Positions 12,901 through 23,354 of a stretch of DNA of 64,000 bases are shown here, one piece after another; the stretch's first letter is position 1, and every line of letters starts with the position of its first letter. The DNA lies in NCBI GenBank assembly GCA_013180625.2, contig SNVD02009519.1:62001-126000 (forward strand), written 5' to 3'. The position numbers were made by a program, and so were the translations under genes. This DNA is from Boswellia sacra (Eukaryota > Streptophyta > Magnoliopsida > Sapindales > Burseraceae). The notes below the pieces were generated by a model. The model did no database searches, was not told the origin of the DNA, and worked only from the letters and a program-made list of their open reading frames with translations.

Positions 12901-15900
12901 TAAAAATCCTAATTGATTTGGAAGGGCTTTCAATATTAAAGAATGTATCTAATTTAAGGATTCATCTTTTAAATGTTATTAGGTATTTAAAGCACTTTTA
13001 TTGGTGCAAATAGCCCAACCGTTTATGTTTGATACAATTGTACCACTATATCAAAATAGAAAATGGGGTTGATAAGAAACATAATGGAGGCCGTATAGCA
13101 ATATAAAGAATTTTACTATCTAAATTACCTTTCAAAATCTGAAAAAGATCCCCCATATTATTACCTCTTTTACAATTTTCCAACTACGTTAAAAGAAAAA
13201 TACTAGTCATTCCAACTTTAAGGGCATGTTTGGTGGCCCAGATAGGATAGTATAAAGCCACTACATTGTATAATCCTTTAGAAAGCAATGTTTGGTGCAA
13301 AATGAAGTAATGGATAGGACGGGAGAATAAGGTATTGTTAACATTGGGTCCATATCAAGGTGATGTTCGTATGAATGTTCCTACAAACGACAGCAACTAT
13401 TGATCCATAGATTTTACGAGGCTTGCAGACACAACTAAATGTGTCTTTGCTCCGAGTAATGCCCTATAGAGAGGATAGGGATAGGCCGGTTCCCCATGAA
13501 ATATTGTTTGCTTTGGGCTAGAGCCCACACAATTTTATCCTAAAAAGGGCCTTTATTGGGAAAGGGGAGTAGCCATTTCTCCAATCCATTATATAAGAAA
13601 TGTGGGAAGGGAAGGGGGGTGTTGGTTGGGGGTGTTGGTGGGGTGTGGGCCTATTGACGCCAGGTCCAAATCAAAGGTGGTGTTCGTATGGATGTTCCTA
13701 TAAACGCAGCAACTATTGATGCATAGATTTTACAGGGCTTGTAGGCACAACTAAATGTGTCTTTATTCGGAGTACTGCCCCATAGAGAGGATAGGGATAG
13801 GCCGGTTCTCCGTGAGACACTGTTTGCTTTGGGCTAGAGCCCACACAATTTTATCCTAAAAAGAGCCTTTGTTGGGAAAAAGGATTAGCCATTTCTCCAA
13901 TCCATTATATAAGAAATGTGAGAAAAAGTCATCATCTTTGATTTGGACCTCGAGTCAACGGGTATAAGGACCGCATAACTTCATCAAAAATAAAAACACG
14001 AGTGACCATAGGTTTACATGGGATAAGAGTATATTTTTGTCTCTCTCTCCATCTAGTGAAATCTCCCTGAACAAATCTCCCCTTTCTCTATCTCTCTCAC
14101 TCTCCTTATCATTAATAATGATCCAAACCCACCATTTCGAACACCCAAAACAACTCTAACCAATGTTGCCACTGCCATTCCCTATCGTCGGATCATGAGA
14201 AACCCACCTCTCCATCATTATGGCTTCCCCTACACACACCTAAAAAATTCCTTCTCCTTAAACTCTTCGTCCTTTCCGACTCCCCTTGCATGCGAGACTC
14301 CCCTCATAGCTCTTCTCCACCCTCTCTTCCCACACATGAAAGTAACAGAAACAACCTTCTTTTCAAAAGGTAATTCCATCCATTTCCCCAGATCAAGTTT
14401 CCTCACTTTTACCCTCAATTTGAATCTCCCAAAAAGGCTTGATTTCTCTTATGACAATGCAAAAATTCTTTTTTTATTCAATCCAAGTTTTCTTTTATTT
14501 AATATGGTTTACATTTTTAATTTGACGTTTATATTTTTTTCTAATTCAATAATATGTATGCAAAAAAAAAAAAAGTGTAACTCTAAGATAATTGTTAATC
14601 TCAATTCATGAATTTTTATTTTTTTAATTAAATTTTATATGATATTGTTGGTAAATTATTTAAATTTAATAAAAAATTAATCTAATCTAATTCAAATTTT
14701 TACTATATCCATGCATTTTTCATCATTTATTCAATACAATAAAATAACAAACCAAGCACTGTATAGAGTTTACTCAATTCCATGTAATATAATTCAATAC
14801 AATGCTATTTAATGCAATAACAGTTGTACAACAATAGACGGTGTACCAAATGCAACCTAGGTGATATTATCTATGTATATGAAGTTTGTACAACAATAGA
14901 CGGTGTACCAAATGCAACCTAGGTGATATTATCAATGTATATGAAGTTTATTGTCGTTAAGTGTTGTGACATTCTTTTAAACTGTAAACATGTCATCTTA
15001 ACCCATTATCCATATGTTACTTAGGTATGTTATCATATTAGACACCTAAAATTGTTATGGAGACAGAGATTTTTAACATGCACACTCATATTAGGTAAAT
15101 CCCTACAATATGAAATTGTATTTTAATAGTTATCATTTTAGATATTAATTGATTTAAGTTTATGTATATATATATTTTTTTTAACAAAGACCACATGACA
15201 AAAAGCAATGAAATTGAAAAATTAGTATGATTTAAGTGTAAGGACTGTAAGCTTCAAGTCCCCTCAACAATAAAAGGCAATCTCATACTGTTTCTCCAAA
15301 CTTTAGCAAAGTAAAATTCGTTATATGTTATAGTGGTTTTGGTTTATAATTCTTCATTATATTTATATATATATGAAATATTTCTTTCAAAATTTGCTCA
15401 TATCAACCTTGTACTTGAATTAAATCATGCTTGTTGCTTTAATATCTAAGCTATCTAATTTAAAGAAGAACAAATAATTTTTACCTATTCCTTGCGTCGA
15501 ATCCAGCAAGATTGGACACCTCTGTCAAAGCTCTCTTCCACGTTTGCACCTTTTCTACATCCTCCCTGAAAGTTTGTTCATATGTAGCAAATGGTTCCTG
15601 AAAATATCCTGTTTGTTTCCTTACCATTGATGGATCCACATCATAGAAAATAGGAATGACGATTTGTCCCATTGTTTTCATACAATCAACAATCTTAACA
15701 AGTTCATCTAAGCACCAAGTGGAAGAAGCATAATTTCTTGAGAGAATGATCACTGAAATTCTTGAAGATTCAATTGCTTTAAGGAGTTCTGGTTCAATAG
15801 TTTTCCCTCTCTCTAGTTCTTTGTCATCTCTATAGACATCAATCCCTTTTTCATCCAAAGCTTCAAACAAGAAGGCTGTGAACTTGTAACGTGTATCACC

Positions 15901-15960
15901 TCTGAAACTTATGAAAACATCATATTTTCGATGAGATGGAGAGACTCTTCCGGTGGCCAT
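3992..15960 (-). CDS. TIR-NB-ARC-LRR disease-resistance protein (TNL), four exons
   Basis: Exons on the minus strand are 15960-15485, 8008-6907, 5889-5620 and 5476-3992; all junctions are GT-AG and keep frame, giving 1110 residues. Exon 1 is the TIR domain (KYDVFISFRGDTR at 12-24; probable NADase glutamate Glu86 in WCLDEL). Exon 2 is NB-ARC: P-loop GMGGIGKTT at 216-224, kinase-2 VLIIIDDVDD, GLPLAI and an intact MHDLL. Exons 3-4 are LRRs plus a post-LRR (C-JID-like) region. The start ATG sits in a good context (TTCCATGG). Intron 1 is 7.5 kb and full of transposon debris. The LRR is short: SGCSKLE runs almost directly into ILEELDIRGTA, suggesting loss of repeats. A GTAAGT near the end (about 4007) could be a splice donor, so a further small exon is possible. 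TNLs act inside the cell as immune receptors; recognition specificity is unknown. Confidence 0.9.
5890..6906 (-). other. TNL intron 2
   Basis: AT-rich intron of 1017 bp between the NB-ARC exon and the first LRR exon, with donor ACA|GTAAGT and acceptor TTTTTAG|GCAACG on the minus strand. I see no element or reading frame in it. Confidence 0.85.
8151..8195. repeat. 45-bp perfect palindrome in TNL intron 1
   Basis: Two 22-base arms (atgtgaacaaaaatatttga... and its exact complement) flank a single central base. It follows a run of A and lies about 140 bp 5' of the NB-ARC exon on the gene's strand. It would fold as a near loop-free hairpin in RNA or as a cruciform in DNA. Confidence 0.9.
8705..9980. 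mobile_element. Tourist-like element with a GC-rich core (Pack-type candidate)
   Basis: Long terminal inverted repeats of about 33-35 bp: GGGCAGTTTGAGGTTACTAT... at the left and GGGCCAGTTTGGGGTTGCTG... (complement) at the right, both running into a GCTGTGAAAAAAA stretch. The flanks share TAT (8702-8704 and 9981-9983). The arms are very AT-rich, while 9290-9640 is GC-richer and open in several frames on the minus strand (for example 9394-9612), which suggests captured host sequence. No transposase was seen. Confidence 0.75.
9981..10637. other. Intron 1 sequence, nothing recognised
   Basis: AT-rich sequence between two mobile elements inside TNL intron 1. Open frames here are short and lack codon character. 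Confidence 0.6.
10638..12690 (-). mobile_element. Decayed LTR element in TNL intron 1 (candidate)
   Basis: Diverged direct repeats at about 10638-10905 and 12331-12690 share an ordered series of landmarks (aaggaaatgg/aaagaaatgg, 'tttgacaa', 'aataaactaa', 'aacctacttttattcc', 'cctat.tca'). Between them, the minus strand has open but broken acidic reading frames (11166-11453 and 10981-11208) below a broken start region near 11690. That arrangement fits a gag-type remnant of a minus-strand LTR retrotransposon. Family and exact ends are not resolved. Confidence 0.45.
12691..13220. other. Intron 1 sequence, nothing recognised
   Basis: AT-rich sequence with no reading frame, inverted repeat or tandem structure that I could see. 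Confidence 0.5.
13221..14862. mobile_element. Possible outer Tourist-like element enclosing other repeats
   Basis: The left end (gggcatgtttggtggcc) resembles the complement of the right end (ggttgcatttggtacacc), a terminus style common in plant Harbinger MITEs. The interior contains the MITE dimer at 13337-13970 and other AT-rich DNA, so this would be a nested structure. No clean target duplication was found. Confidence 0.35.
13337..13970. mobile_element. Dimeric MITE: two body copies within shared terminal repeats
   Basis: A roughly 316-bp unit appears twice in tandem (compare gttcgtatgaatgttcc at about 13366 with gttcgtatggatgttcc at about 13682; both copies contain 'agagaggatagggataggcc' and end with a TATATAAG motif). 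The junction and right end carry an inverted repeat: attgacgccaggtccaaatc near 13650 and the complement of gatttggacctcgagtcaac near 13950. The left terminus is a weaker version (gttaacattgggtccatatc). Confidence 0.6.
14825..14948. repeat. 62-bp tandem duplication
   Basis: 14825-14886 and 14887-14948 differ by only one base that I can see. The first copy contains the proposed right end of the outer Tourist-like element, so that terminus is duplicated as well. Confidence 0.9.
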
Positions 15961-16689
15961 GGAAGCAAAAGATAATTTCTTTCTTATCTATATATGTCTG
16001 GAAAAGAGATAGCAAAGTTACTGACTATTCATACATTCTAGCTAAGTCCCAGGACAGTACGTAGATCAAAATACTTAATTACAATGCACGAAATTACATT
16101 CAACAAAAGATAAAATAAAATAAAACAGACATCAGATAAGCAGCGCAAAACATAGTTAATTATAGACTAGTAGATTACTAGTCTAATTTTGTTGTATTAC
16201 TCTAGAAACAAAAGAGATTCTACAAGATAAAATCTGCTATCGTTAAATATAGTTAAATTATAATGACGATGATGACGACTACAACAACAAACAATAATAA
16301 TAATAATAATATATGGTTTAATTAGCGAAATTGGAGATAAATGTGAAATATCAATTTGGCGAAGATTATTGCGAACTATCATGGTTTGCAATCATGTAAA
16401 TAGTTTGGTATTACAATGGAACTTTTAGATGCAAAGGAATAATTAGAGAAACATACCTGTAATATTTTCATCAAATTAATCATAGAGCAAATATATTATA
16501 ATTAATTATAAGAAATTTTAAAATATTGTATTTTCATTTTTTGAATTCATGGATAATACTATTTTTGTAAACTAATAGTTAATTTTTAACTTACATGCAA
16601 AATATATATTGAATAAATATAGACATTTGTTAAATAGTTAGCATTTCTTAAATAAATAATTATTACACAAAAAATTTCAAAAAAAGCCA
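15961..16689. other. Region 5' of the TNL gene
   Basis: AT-rich sequence upstream of the TNL start. It presumably holds the promoter, but I cannot point to a convincing TATA box or element. A short (AAT)n/(CAA)n microsatellite lies at about 16282-16311. Confidence 0.5.
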
Positions 16690-17510
16690 TTCGTCCGGCC
16701 GCCGTTCGCCGCCACCGAAACTTGTGTGTACGTCGTCACAGCCAGCAGCATGGAGATCGCCGGTTAATGATCTGTCCGGTCGTAAAGACACATCACAGGC
16801 CAATGATACAACCTCCAGAAGATAGATCGCTGATTTCCGATCCCTTGTACCGGCTATGACGCCTGATGCAGGTCACTGGCAGCGGCCGCCGGGAAAGGCA
16901 ATCTTCCAAAGTTTGCAGTTTCTTTAATATTTGAAAAAATATAAATTTTGCAACTAATCTACAGCGGTTCATCAAGCAATATGCATAAACAGACGAGAAT
17001 ATCCCAAGCGTTAAGAAAACCGCAACATAGAAAGGATTATAAAAAAGACACACAAAAGATTGATTTATAAACGCACCTCCACGGTTGATGATATTGGCTT
17101 CCTCTACACGATGCCCGCTCACCTTAATTTTGCCTCTGGTAAAGCAGCAGTATGGTTTCAAGGACGCGATTCATTCGAAGAAGTAATCACTTGTCCCCCA
17201 CTGGGAATGGCTACAGTTGTACAGCTGAGACTGTAGCGGAGGCCGCTGGTTGGTTGCCATTTGGTAGCCAACTAGCATAAAAGACAAAAATAATAACAAT
17301 AATAAACACCAAACACCGACCCTCTTAACCCTTTTTCTGTCTCTAACGAAAAGCCAGATCGAGGTTGCGATTAATGCGAAGAAGCAATCACTTGTCCGCT
17401 ACCCAAAATAATACTATTGCAAGTCAACTGAGACTGTAGCGGAAGGGTACGGCTGAACTGTAGGCGGAGGCGGCCCATTTGGCAGCCAACTAGCATAAAA
17501 GAATAAAAAG
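16690..17510. other. GC-rich island with a local two-copy duplication
   Basis: 16690-16900 is rich in CCG/GCC. On the minus strand 16793-17161 is open, with potential splice donors (AAG|GTGAGC, GAG|GTGCG) and a hydrophobic run, but I recognise no protein. 17165-17285 and 17365-17500 are imperfect copies of one another (shared 'gaagaagcaatcacttgtcc', 'actgagactgtagcgga' and 'agccaactagcataaaaga'). It could be captured exon and leader sequence or an old promoter fragment. Confidence 0.5.
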
Positions 17511-17989
17511 AATGAAACGCCCCTCCCTTTTTAGATAATCATTATATTAAATGTAGAATTTATAAAATAAATAAGTAATTTGATTTTATAAAAACCTAAT
17601 TCTATTAAATTAAGAATTTTATAAAATAAAAAGTGGACATTATATTTTTGGAAAATTTTAAGTCGATTTTACAAAAAAAAATATCATGCAATAATATAAA
17701 TTAAATACACAACAACATTACAATTAAAAAAAGATCTTTAATAATCCCCAAGTAATTCAATACATAGATTTTTTTTAGTTATATAAATTAAAATTATGTA
17801 TTATGTCTAAAAATATATATTACTAGTTAATGAAATAAAATAAAAATAAGAAAAGAATTCAACAAACAAATTTTGTGGAATATTTATTGTATTTTTAAAC
17901 ATAAAAAACATAACATGTCATTTTGTATGCGCATAGTACTGCAAATAAAATAAAAATAATAATGCAAATTAAATAATAATATTATTAAT

Positions 17990-19865
17990 AAATTGTTTTT
18001 AACAATATGCAATTTTTAGGTTTATAGTCAAAAGACAAAGTATCTATTTTTGTAAAATTGACCATAAGCAATTTCATATTCAAAATTTACTCCTCTAATC
18101 ATATCATGCAACATTAGTTTATATGAAAAAGTTTGTAATAATAATTATTCATAATTTTATATATAATTTTCTTTCAAAAATGACTTTGATTTTCCAAAAC
18201 TGGTATTCCTAAGTATATATATTAAGGGTGTGTTCGGTTGCAAGAAAGCAAAGATGGGAGGATAGGAAAAATGGATGGAAAGAAAAAATTGAGGGAAAGA
18301 AAAGGGCTTGGGAGATAATATATTTTTCTTTTTTTGGTTTGACATTGGAATTATGGATAAAAAGGAATCACTCATAAATTGATTAGACATATTTACCCTC
18401 AATATTAAAGTATATAATATACATTATTGAATAAAAATTGATTAAAAATAAATAATTACCTATTAGGTTATTTTTTATAGGTTAAACTAATATAAAATTT
18501 TTAAAAAGCATATTAAATTACATTAAAATTTTATCAAATAAATATATTATTTATTAAATAATATTGCACAAATTTCTATTGATATTTATAAATATTTATT
18601 TTTATTAAATAGCTAAGGTTGCTTTTTTATTAAAACATTACTAAATTACTTTAGATTTCTTAAAATAAAGAATTTTTATATAAATTATTTATTTAAAATT
18701 CAAAAAATTTGCAGAAACAGTTGTCAGTCGACCACTAGTCATCGCCGTCAAAGTCCAATAAAGGTCACGTGTGGATGTCACCGCCGACTCCATTGGAAAC
18801 ATCATTCGACGATCTTCCTCTCTGTCCAAGTTTCATTGCCGATCGTATTGCTGCTTGTCTGCATGCAATGGTTCTTTTCAAGATTCACCGGTAAACTTCG
18901 TTTTTGTAGATAAACAATATAGTTGATGCTAATGAAACCACCACGAACACGTAGAAGATCGGCTAAAGATCATGTCGATACCGATGGTGACGCTGAATGC
19001 ACGAATGAGCCAGCGGTCGTCGAGGAAGTGGCTAGAAACTATTTTTTCAAAATTTGCAAGTTTTTTAATCTTTGAAAAATATTAATTTTTTAATTTTTGA
19101 AAAATATAAATTAATGAATTATATTTTTAATTATTTTGTTAATTATTTATAAAATTATTTGAATAAGGTTAGTTTTGGACACACAAAAATATATAAGGTT
19201 AGTTTAGTAATTTAATATAGTATTCCTAAGAAAACCAAGTTTTCCTTAAGTAAGGGGGTGGAAAATTGATTGTTAGAAGCTTAAATAATCTTAATTTCTA
19301 AGACAACTTTTTTCTTAGTCTAAAACTTCAATCAAATAACAAATCCTATGTCCTTTCCCTCCAATTTTAACCGAACCGAACCACCGCTGAAAGCATTACT
19401 TAATATATGGTAATGAAATATCATTTACACATGACAGTATCATATACATAAGCCCATCATTTGGAGTAAAAAATTGGGGTCACTATTTATAATGTTATTT
19501 CTTTCTTATATTACACAAAATATATGAAGAATTATTTATATTACATAATAATATTCTGATCACAGTATGTTATGTATGGTATCAAAAGTTAAGGTATTTA
19601 TTTTGGTAACATATAATAAAAGAATATTTTTTGTAATAAGGAACGATGTTGTGGTAACCGATGGTGTCACAAAGTTAAGATATATGTTTTGAACATGCAA
19701 GGATATTTTGTAAATATGCAATGATGTTTTGGTAACCTTAAAAGCTAGTTGATAAATAGAACATCATTACATGTTATAAATTTTATTAAAATACTTACAA
19801 GATTACAGCCCAGGCGACGAAAAATGAAAGCAGTTGGAGCTAGACAGTAACATCAATAAGCATAC
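17990..19865 (-). other. Duplicated CNL intron sequence (paralogue of about 59.7-60.85 kb)
   Basis: 18060-18220 and 19400-19800 match 59690-59840 and 59890-60240 in the same order (for example 'ggggtcactatttataa', 'tggtatcaaaagtt', 'gatgttttggtaacc'). This is the last intron of the CNL-type gene in its degenerate second copy. The Tourist-like element at 18225-19388 is an insertion relative to the other copy. 17511-17989 is AT-rich with nothing recognised. Confidence 0.75.
18225..19388. mobile_element. Tourist-like element with a GC-rich core
   Basis: Ends read agggtgtgttcggttgc at the left and, after complementing, gcggtggttcggttcggtt at the right. The paralogous intron near 59840 lacks it. 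The arms are very AT-rich; 18715-19045 is GC-richer (cac-gtc, gcc-gtc runs) and may be captured coding sequence. No transposase. The target duplication is not clean. Confidence 0.65.
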
Positions 19866-22660
19866 GTCGAAATAAGATCACGTATGGAAGTTGCTTCAAT
19901 GATATCTCAAAACTTGGTCTTTATGTTAACAGAGTTTCCTCATTACAATGCAACAATTCGAGTGTAGTGCTTGGTAGCCATATCTAATAATCATCAGGAT
20001 CATTAGGGAACTTCTTGATCCCATTCTGCCATTGTACGCGCCACCCAAACAGAATTTCATACTCTCGAGACGGAGTCAGCGTTTTAAAGTAACGTAATCA
20101 CGGAAGATTTCTGTTCTACCGAAAGTAATCTCCAGAAAAATCAAATCTTTAAGTTCTTCGAGATCCTCTACACATGCTGCACCCTCAGACTTGCTTGCAT
20201 TGGAAACTTCGATTACCATTTCAAGTCACATCCAATGATCATAAATTCTTCGAGATTGTACTACTTGTTCACCAAGCTAGGTTGAAGGTTTTGCAAACCA
20301 ATGCAAGATACGTCCAGGTGTGAGAGTTTATTTGAGTAATATGCAACACGGATGGCAATTTTTTTACAGGACTACCTACCAGGGACATCCAAATCTTTTA
20401 GCGCTAGCTAGAAGCTTTGTTAAAGGGGAGGAAGATAGACAAGCCCCGGTGATTACATAAAAACAAAGCATTTAGATGCTTTAGACCAGAAATAGAGAAT
20501 CTGGCAGGGACCTTACATTAGTGTTCAAAAGATCAAGAAGTGGAAGGTTTTGGGAAGCTCTTGTGTCGGTTACTATGCGGTTGAATTTCAGTGTTGTCTT
20601 GTAGAAACAATGTTGTTAAGTCCTTATCAAATCTGAGTCCAGGGCGAAGCTCAATCATTTTAGTTTTCCTTGCTCATTGAAACTCTCTCGAAAACTTTAG
20701 CCAATTCTTTGAAAGAAGCCTCTCCAACTCCATCTCCAAACTTGGTGACTAATCGAGCACCACTTGCTTTGGTTTTGTGGACTGCTATATCCTATACTAG
20801 ATGATCCATGATCATACAGTGTTGATAAACTAATTAAATTATATTAAAAGAGTGTTTGACACATAATTCGGTATGGTAGGCAAGAATATGTTTTAAACTA
20901 AAATAACTTCTTTTAATGCATAGCCTTTTAGTTTAGCTAATTTGGAAAGTTATTTATAAGTAACCTGATTCTGTGAAAAACAGGAAGTAGGGCTACATTT
21001 TTTTAATATATCTTTATGGGAAAAGGAAATACAAATCTATAGAGGTTGGTCACCCAATTAGAGCCCTAAAAATCCTTCCAAATTAAGCCCAAACAACTGG
21101 CTAATTATCTTGCCAGTAGATAACCATACAAATATGAAATCAAACAAATCTTCAGAAATAGAAAGAAATCACTGAATTCTAACACACCCTCTCAAGTTGT
21201 TGCATACCAACTTGCCTTCAAAACTTTTAGAACAACTTTGGAAATCTCATACACCAGACTCAAGTTCACATGAGTTTCACAGCAGATTGATTTCTAGAAA
21301 CTTCAAATGCCAAGCTCAAATTCACATGAGCTTCACAGCAGATTGATTTCTAGAAGCTTCACATGCCACGCTCAAATTAACATGAGCTTCAAGCACAGGC
21401 TTCAATTTGATTCAATGCCACTTCTCATATGCAGGTGTTTTTTCCTTCCCCCAAATGTAGGACAATTTTTCTTGTTCAGCAATTTGCACCTCCAAAAGTT
21501 GAGACCAAAGATCGTAGTTGGACTCGGTAAGAGTGATTCCTGGAATAGTCTTTGTTCCAGATGATGATAAACTATTTTTTTTCACTTAATTTTTTCTGCT
21601 TTTTTTCCTCTTTTTTTGTTTCGCTTTGTTTTTTTTTTTTTTTCTCTCTTCCTTTTTCCCCCTCTTTTAGGGATTAAAGAAGGAAAGACAAAATTAAGTG
21701 GACTAAAATGAAATTTTTAGAGGGCAAACTACCATGATTCAAACATTAGGGATCACCCCAATTTTCTTGTCAGCATCCCCAAATCCATACGATCCCAAAA
21801 TATCCAAGCAAAAAATTTCCAGCAATTATACGTGTGCGTGTGTGTGGGAGGTGGCATGGCTAACGGCTTTGACGGCAATCAAAGGACATGGAAATCGAGC
21901 AGCAACGACCGAAAAAATCTCTAGCGATGGGCAGTTTGCGGCTGATCGGCAACAGCAACGGCAATGACTATGTAGGGGCTAGTTGGCGACAATAAAGACA
22001 GCAGTGATTCAAGAGCTGGTCAACGACGGTAGAGGCAATGACTAGACGAGGTGGCTGTGCACCCAGAGAGGACAGGGGTGGTTGGCCGTTTGTGGTGTAG
22101 AATATTTTTTTTCCCGTATGAATTTCATTTGGGATTTCGATTTGATCAACGGTGTTTAAGGATTTTTGGGTTTGATTAGAAAATTTCAAATGCTAGAATT
22201 TTGATTAAAAAAGAATTTAAATAGTAGACAAAACCGATTGTGGCTCTGATACCATGTGAAAAATAGAATTTATATCTTCGTGTGGAAAGGAAATACAAAT
22301 ATAGAGTTGGTCACCCAATTAGAACCCTAAAAATCCTCTAGAAAAATCCCCTAAATCAAGCCCAAACAGCTAGCTAATTATCTTGCCAGTAAATAACGAT
22401 AAATGAAATCAAACAAATCTTAGAAAATGGAAAAAAATCACTGAATTCTAACAAATTCAACTGCTTGGGATATTTAGACCAAAAATTTCAATTGGGCACA
22501 GTACTAGGAAACATTTACCACTCTCAATTTCTCAAAACTTGGTCTTTTCAGTAAGAGAGTTTCCTTATTACAATGTATTATCAGCAATTCATCAGGATGC
22601 TTCTCTGGTTTTACCAAATTTGCCATTGTAGGCACCCATTCAACAGCCTTAACCTACATC
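19866..22660 (-). pseudogene. CC-NB-ARC-LRR pseudogene, 3' part only
   Basis: On the minus strand 20815-19866 follows the CNL gene from its MHD-motif region through the LRRs to the last splice donor (the 60848-62230 equivalent), with stops, frameshifts and several missing LRR blocks. The same order of LRR landmarks is visible ('tctttaagttctt', 'gcattgg', 'gtaatctcca'). A second LRR piece lies at 22480-22660, separated by the small LTR element at 20972-22453. No CC domain or P-loop was found, so the 5' half is lost or lies elsewhere. It is a decayed sister of the CNL in this window. Confidence 0.85.
20972..22453 (-). mobile_element. Small non-autonomous LTR retrotransposon (TRIM/SMART type)
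   Basis: Direct repeats at 20972-21184 and 22255-22453 both begin tgtgaaaaa and end ctaaca on the plus strand. Read on the minus strand, the right LTR is followed at once by an initiator-Met primer-binding site (tggtatcagagcca, 22241-22254), and the left LTR is preceded by a purine-rich tract (cttgagagggtg). Flanks gattc (20967-20971) and aattc (22454-22458) fit a 5-bp target duplication with one change. The 1.07-kb interior has no gag or pol but carries a roughly 56-bp tandem repeat (about 21258-21390). It lies inside the NLR pseudogene. Confidence 0.88.
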
Positions 22661-23354
22661 AGCACGTCACCCAGGATTGGAATTGAGGCAGTTCAACTGT
22701 AGCGTTGATGTTTGATTCGCAAAAACAATTTTTATTTTTCATACTTTTGCACATTAAATGGAAAAACGACAAATGGGCAACAAATATTCGGAAATTAAGA
22801 TCCACAATATTTACCTTTATTCATTCTAGATCCATTCTATAAAATTTCAAGATGGATTTTAATTATTTTAAGAAATATCGCCACAGATGCATCATTAGAG
22901 TTGCATCAATTTTTTTTTTTGGTTCAATTGCTAAATAAATTATTTAGGTATTGAACTATAATTACATAGTTAGTTTACGGCAATTAGTTAAATAATTTTT
23001 TTGTACATAGGGAAAAAAAAGCAATAGAGAAATTAAATAAAGCATGTAATTTTGGTTGTTAGATATGAAATTACAAATTAAAATTAGCAAACTAGTACCA
23101 AATTACTGAAACAATATTTTTTGTCGCCCAGAAAAAAATGTTGATAGAATAAATACTTGGTTGTGTAAGAAAATCACATTAATATTATTAGATAACCAAC
23201 TATATTATATATTATTATTATAATATTAATCATGAAAAAGTGCTTAAACATGAGAAAAAAGGATGTGCGGAGAAAAAATAAATAACAATAAAAATAATTG
23301 TTGATAGGTGCAAAATATTTTAACTGTACGACGCTTATCAACTATGGGATGTAT
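22661..23354. other. Spacer, nothing recognised
   Basis: AT-rich sequence between the NLR pseudogene fragment and the tandem array. Confidence 0.5.
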
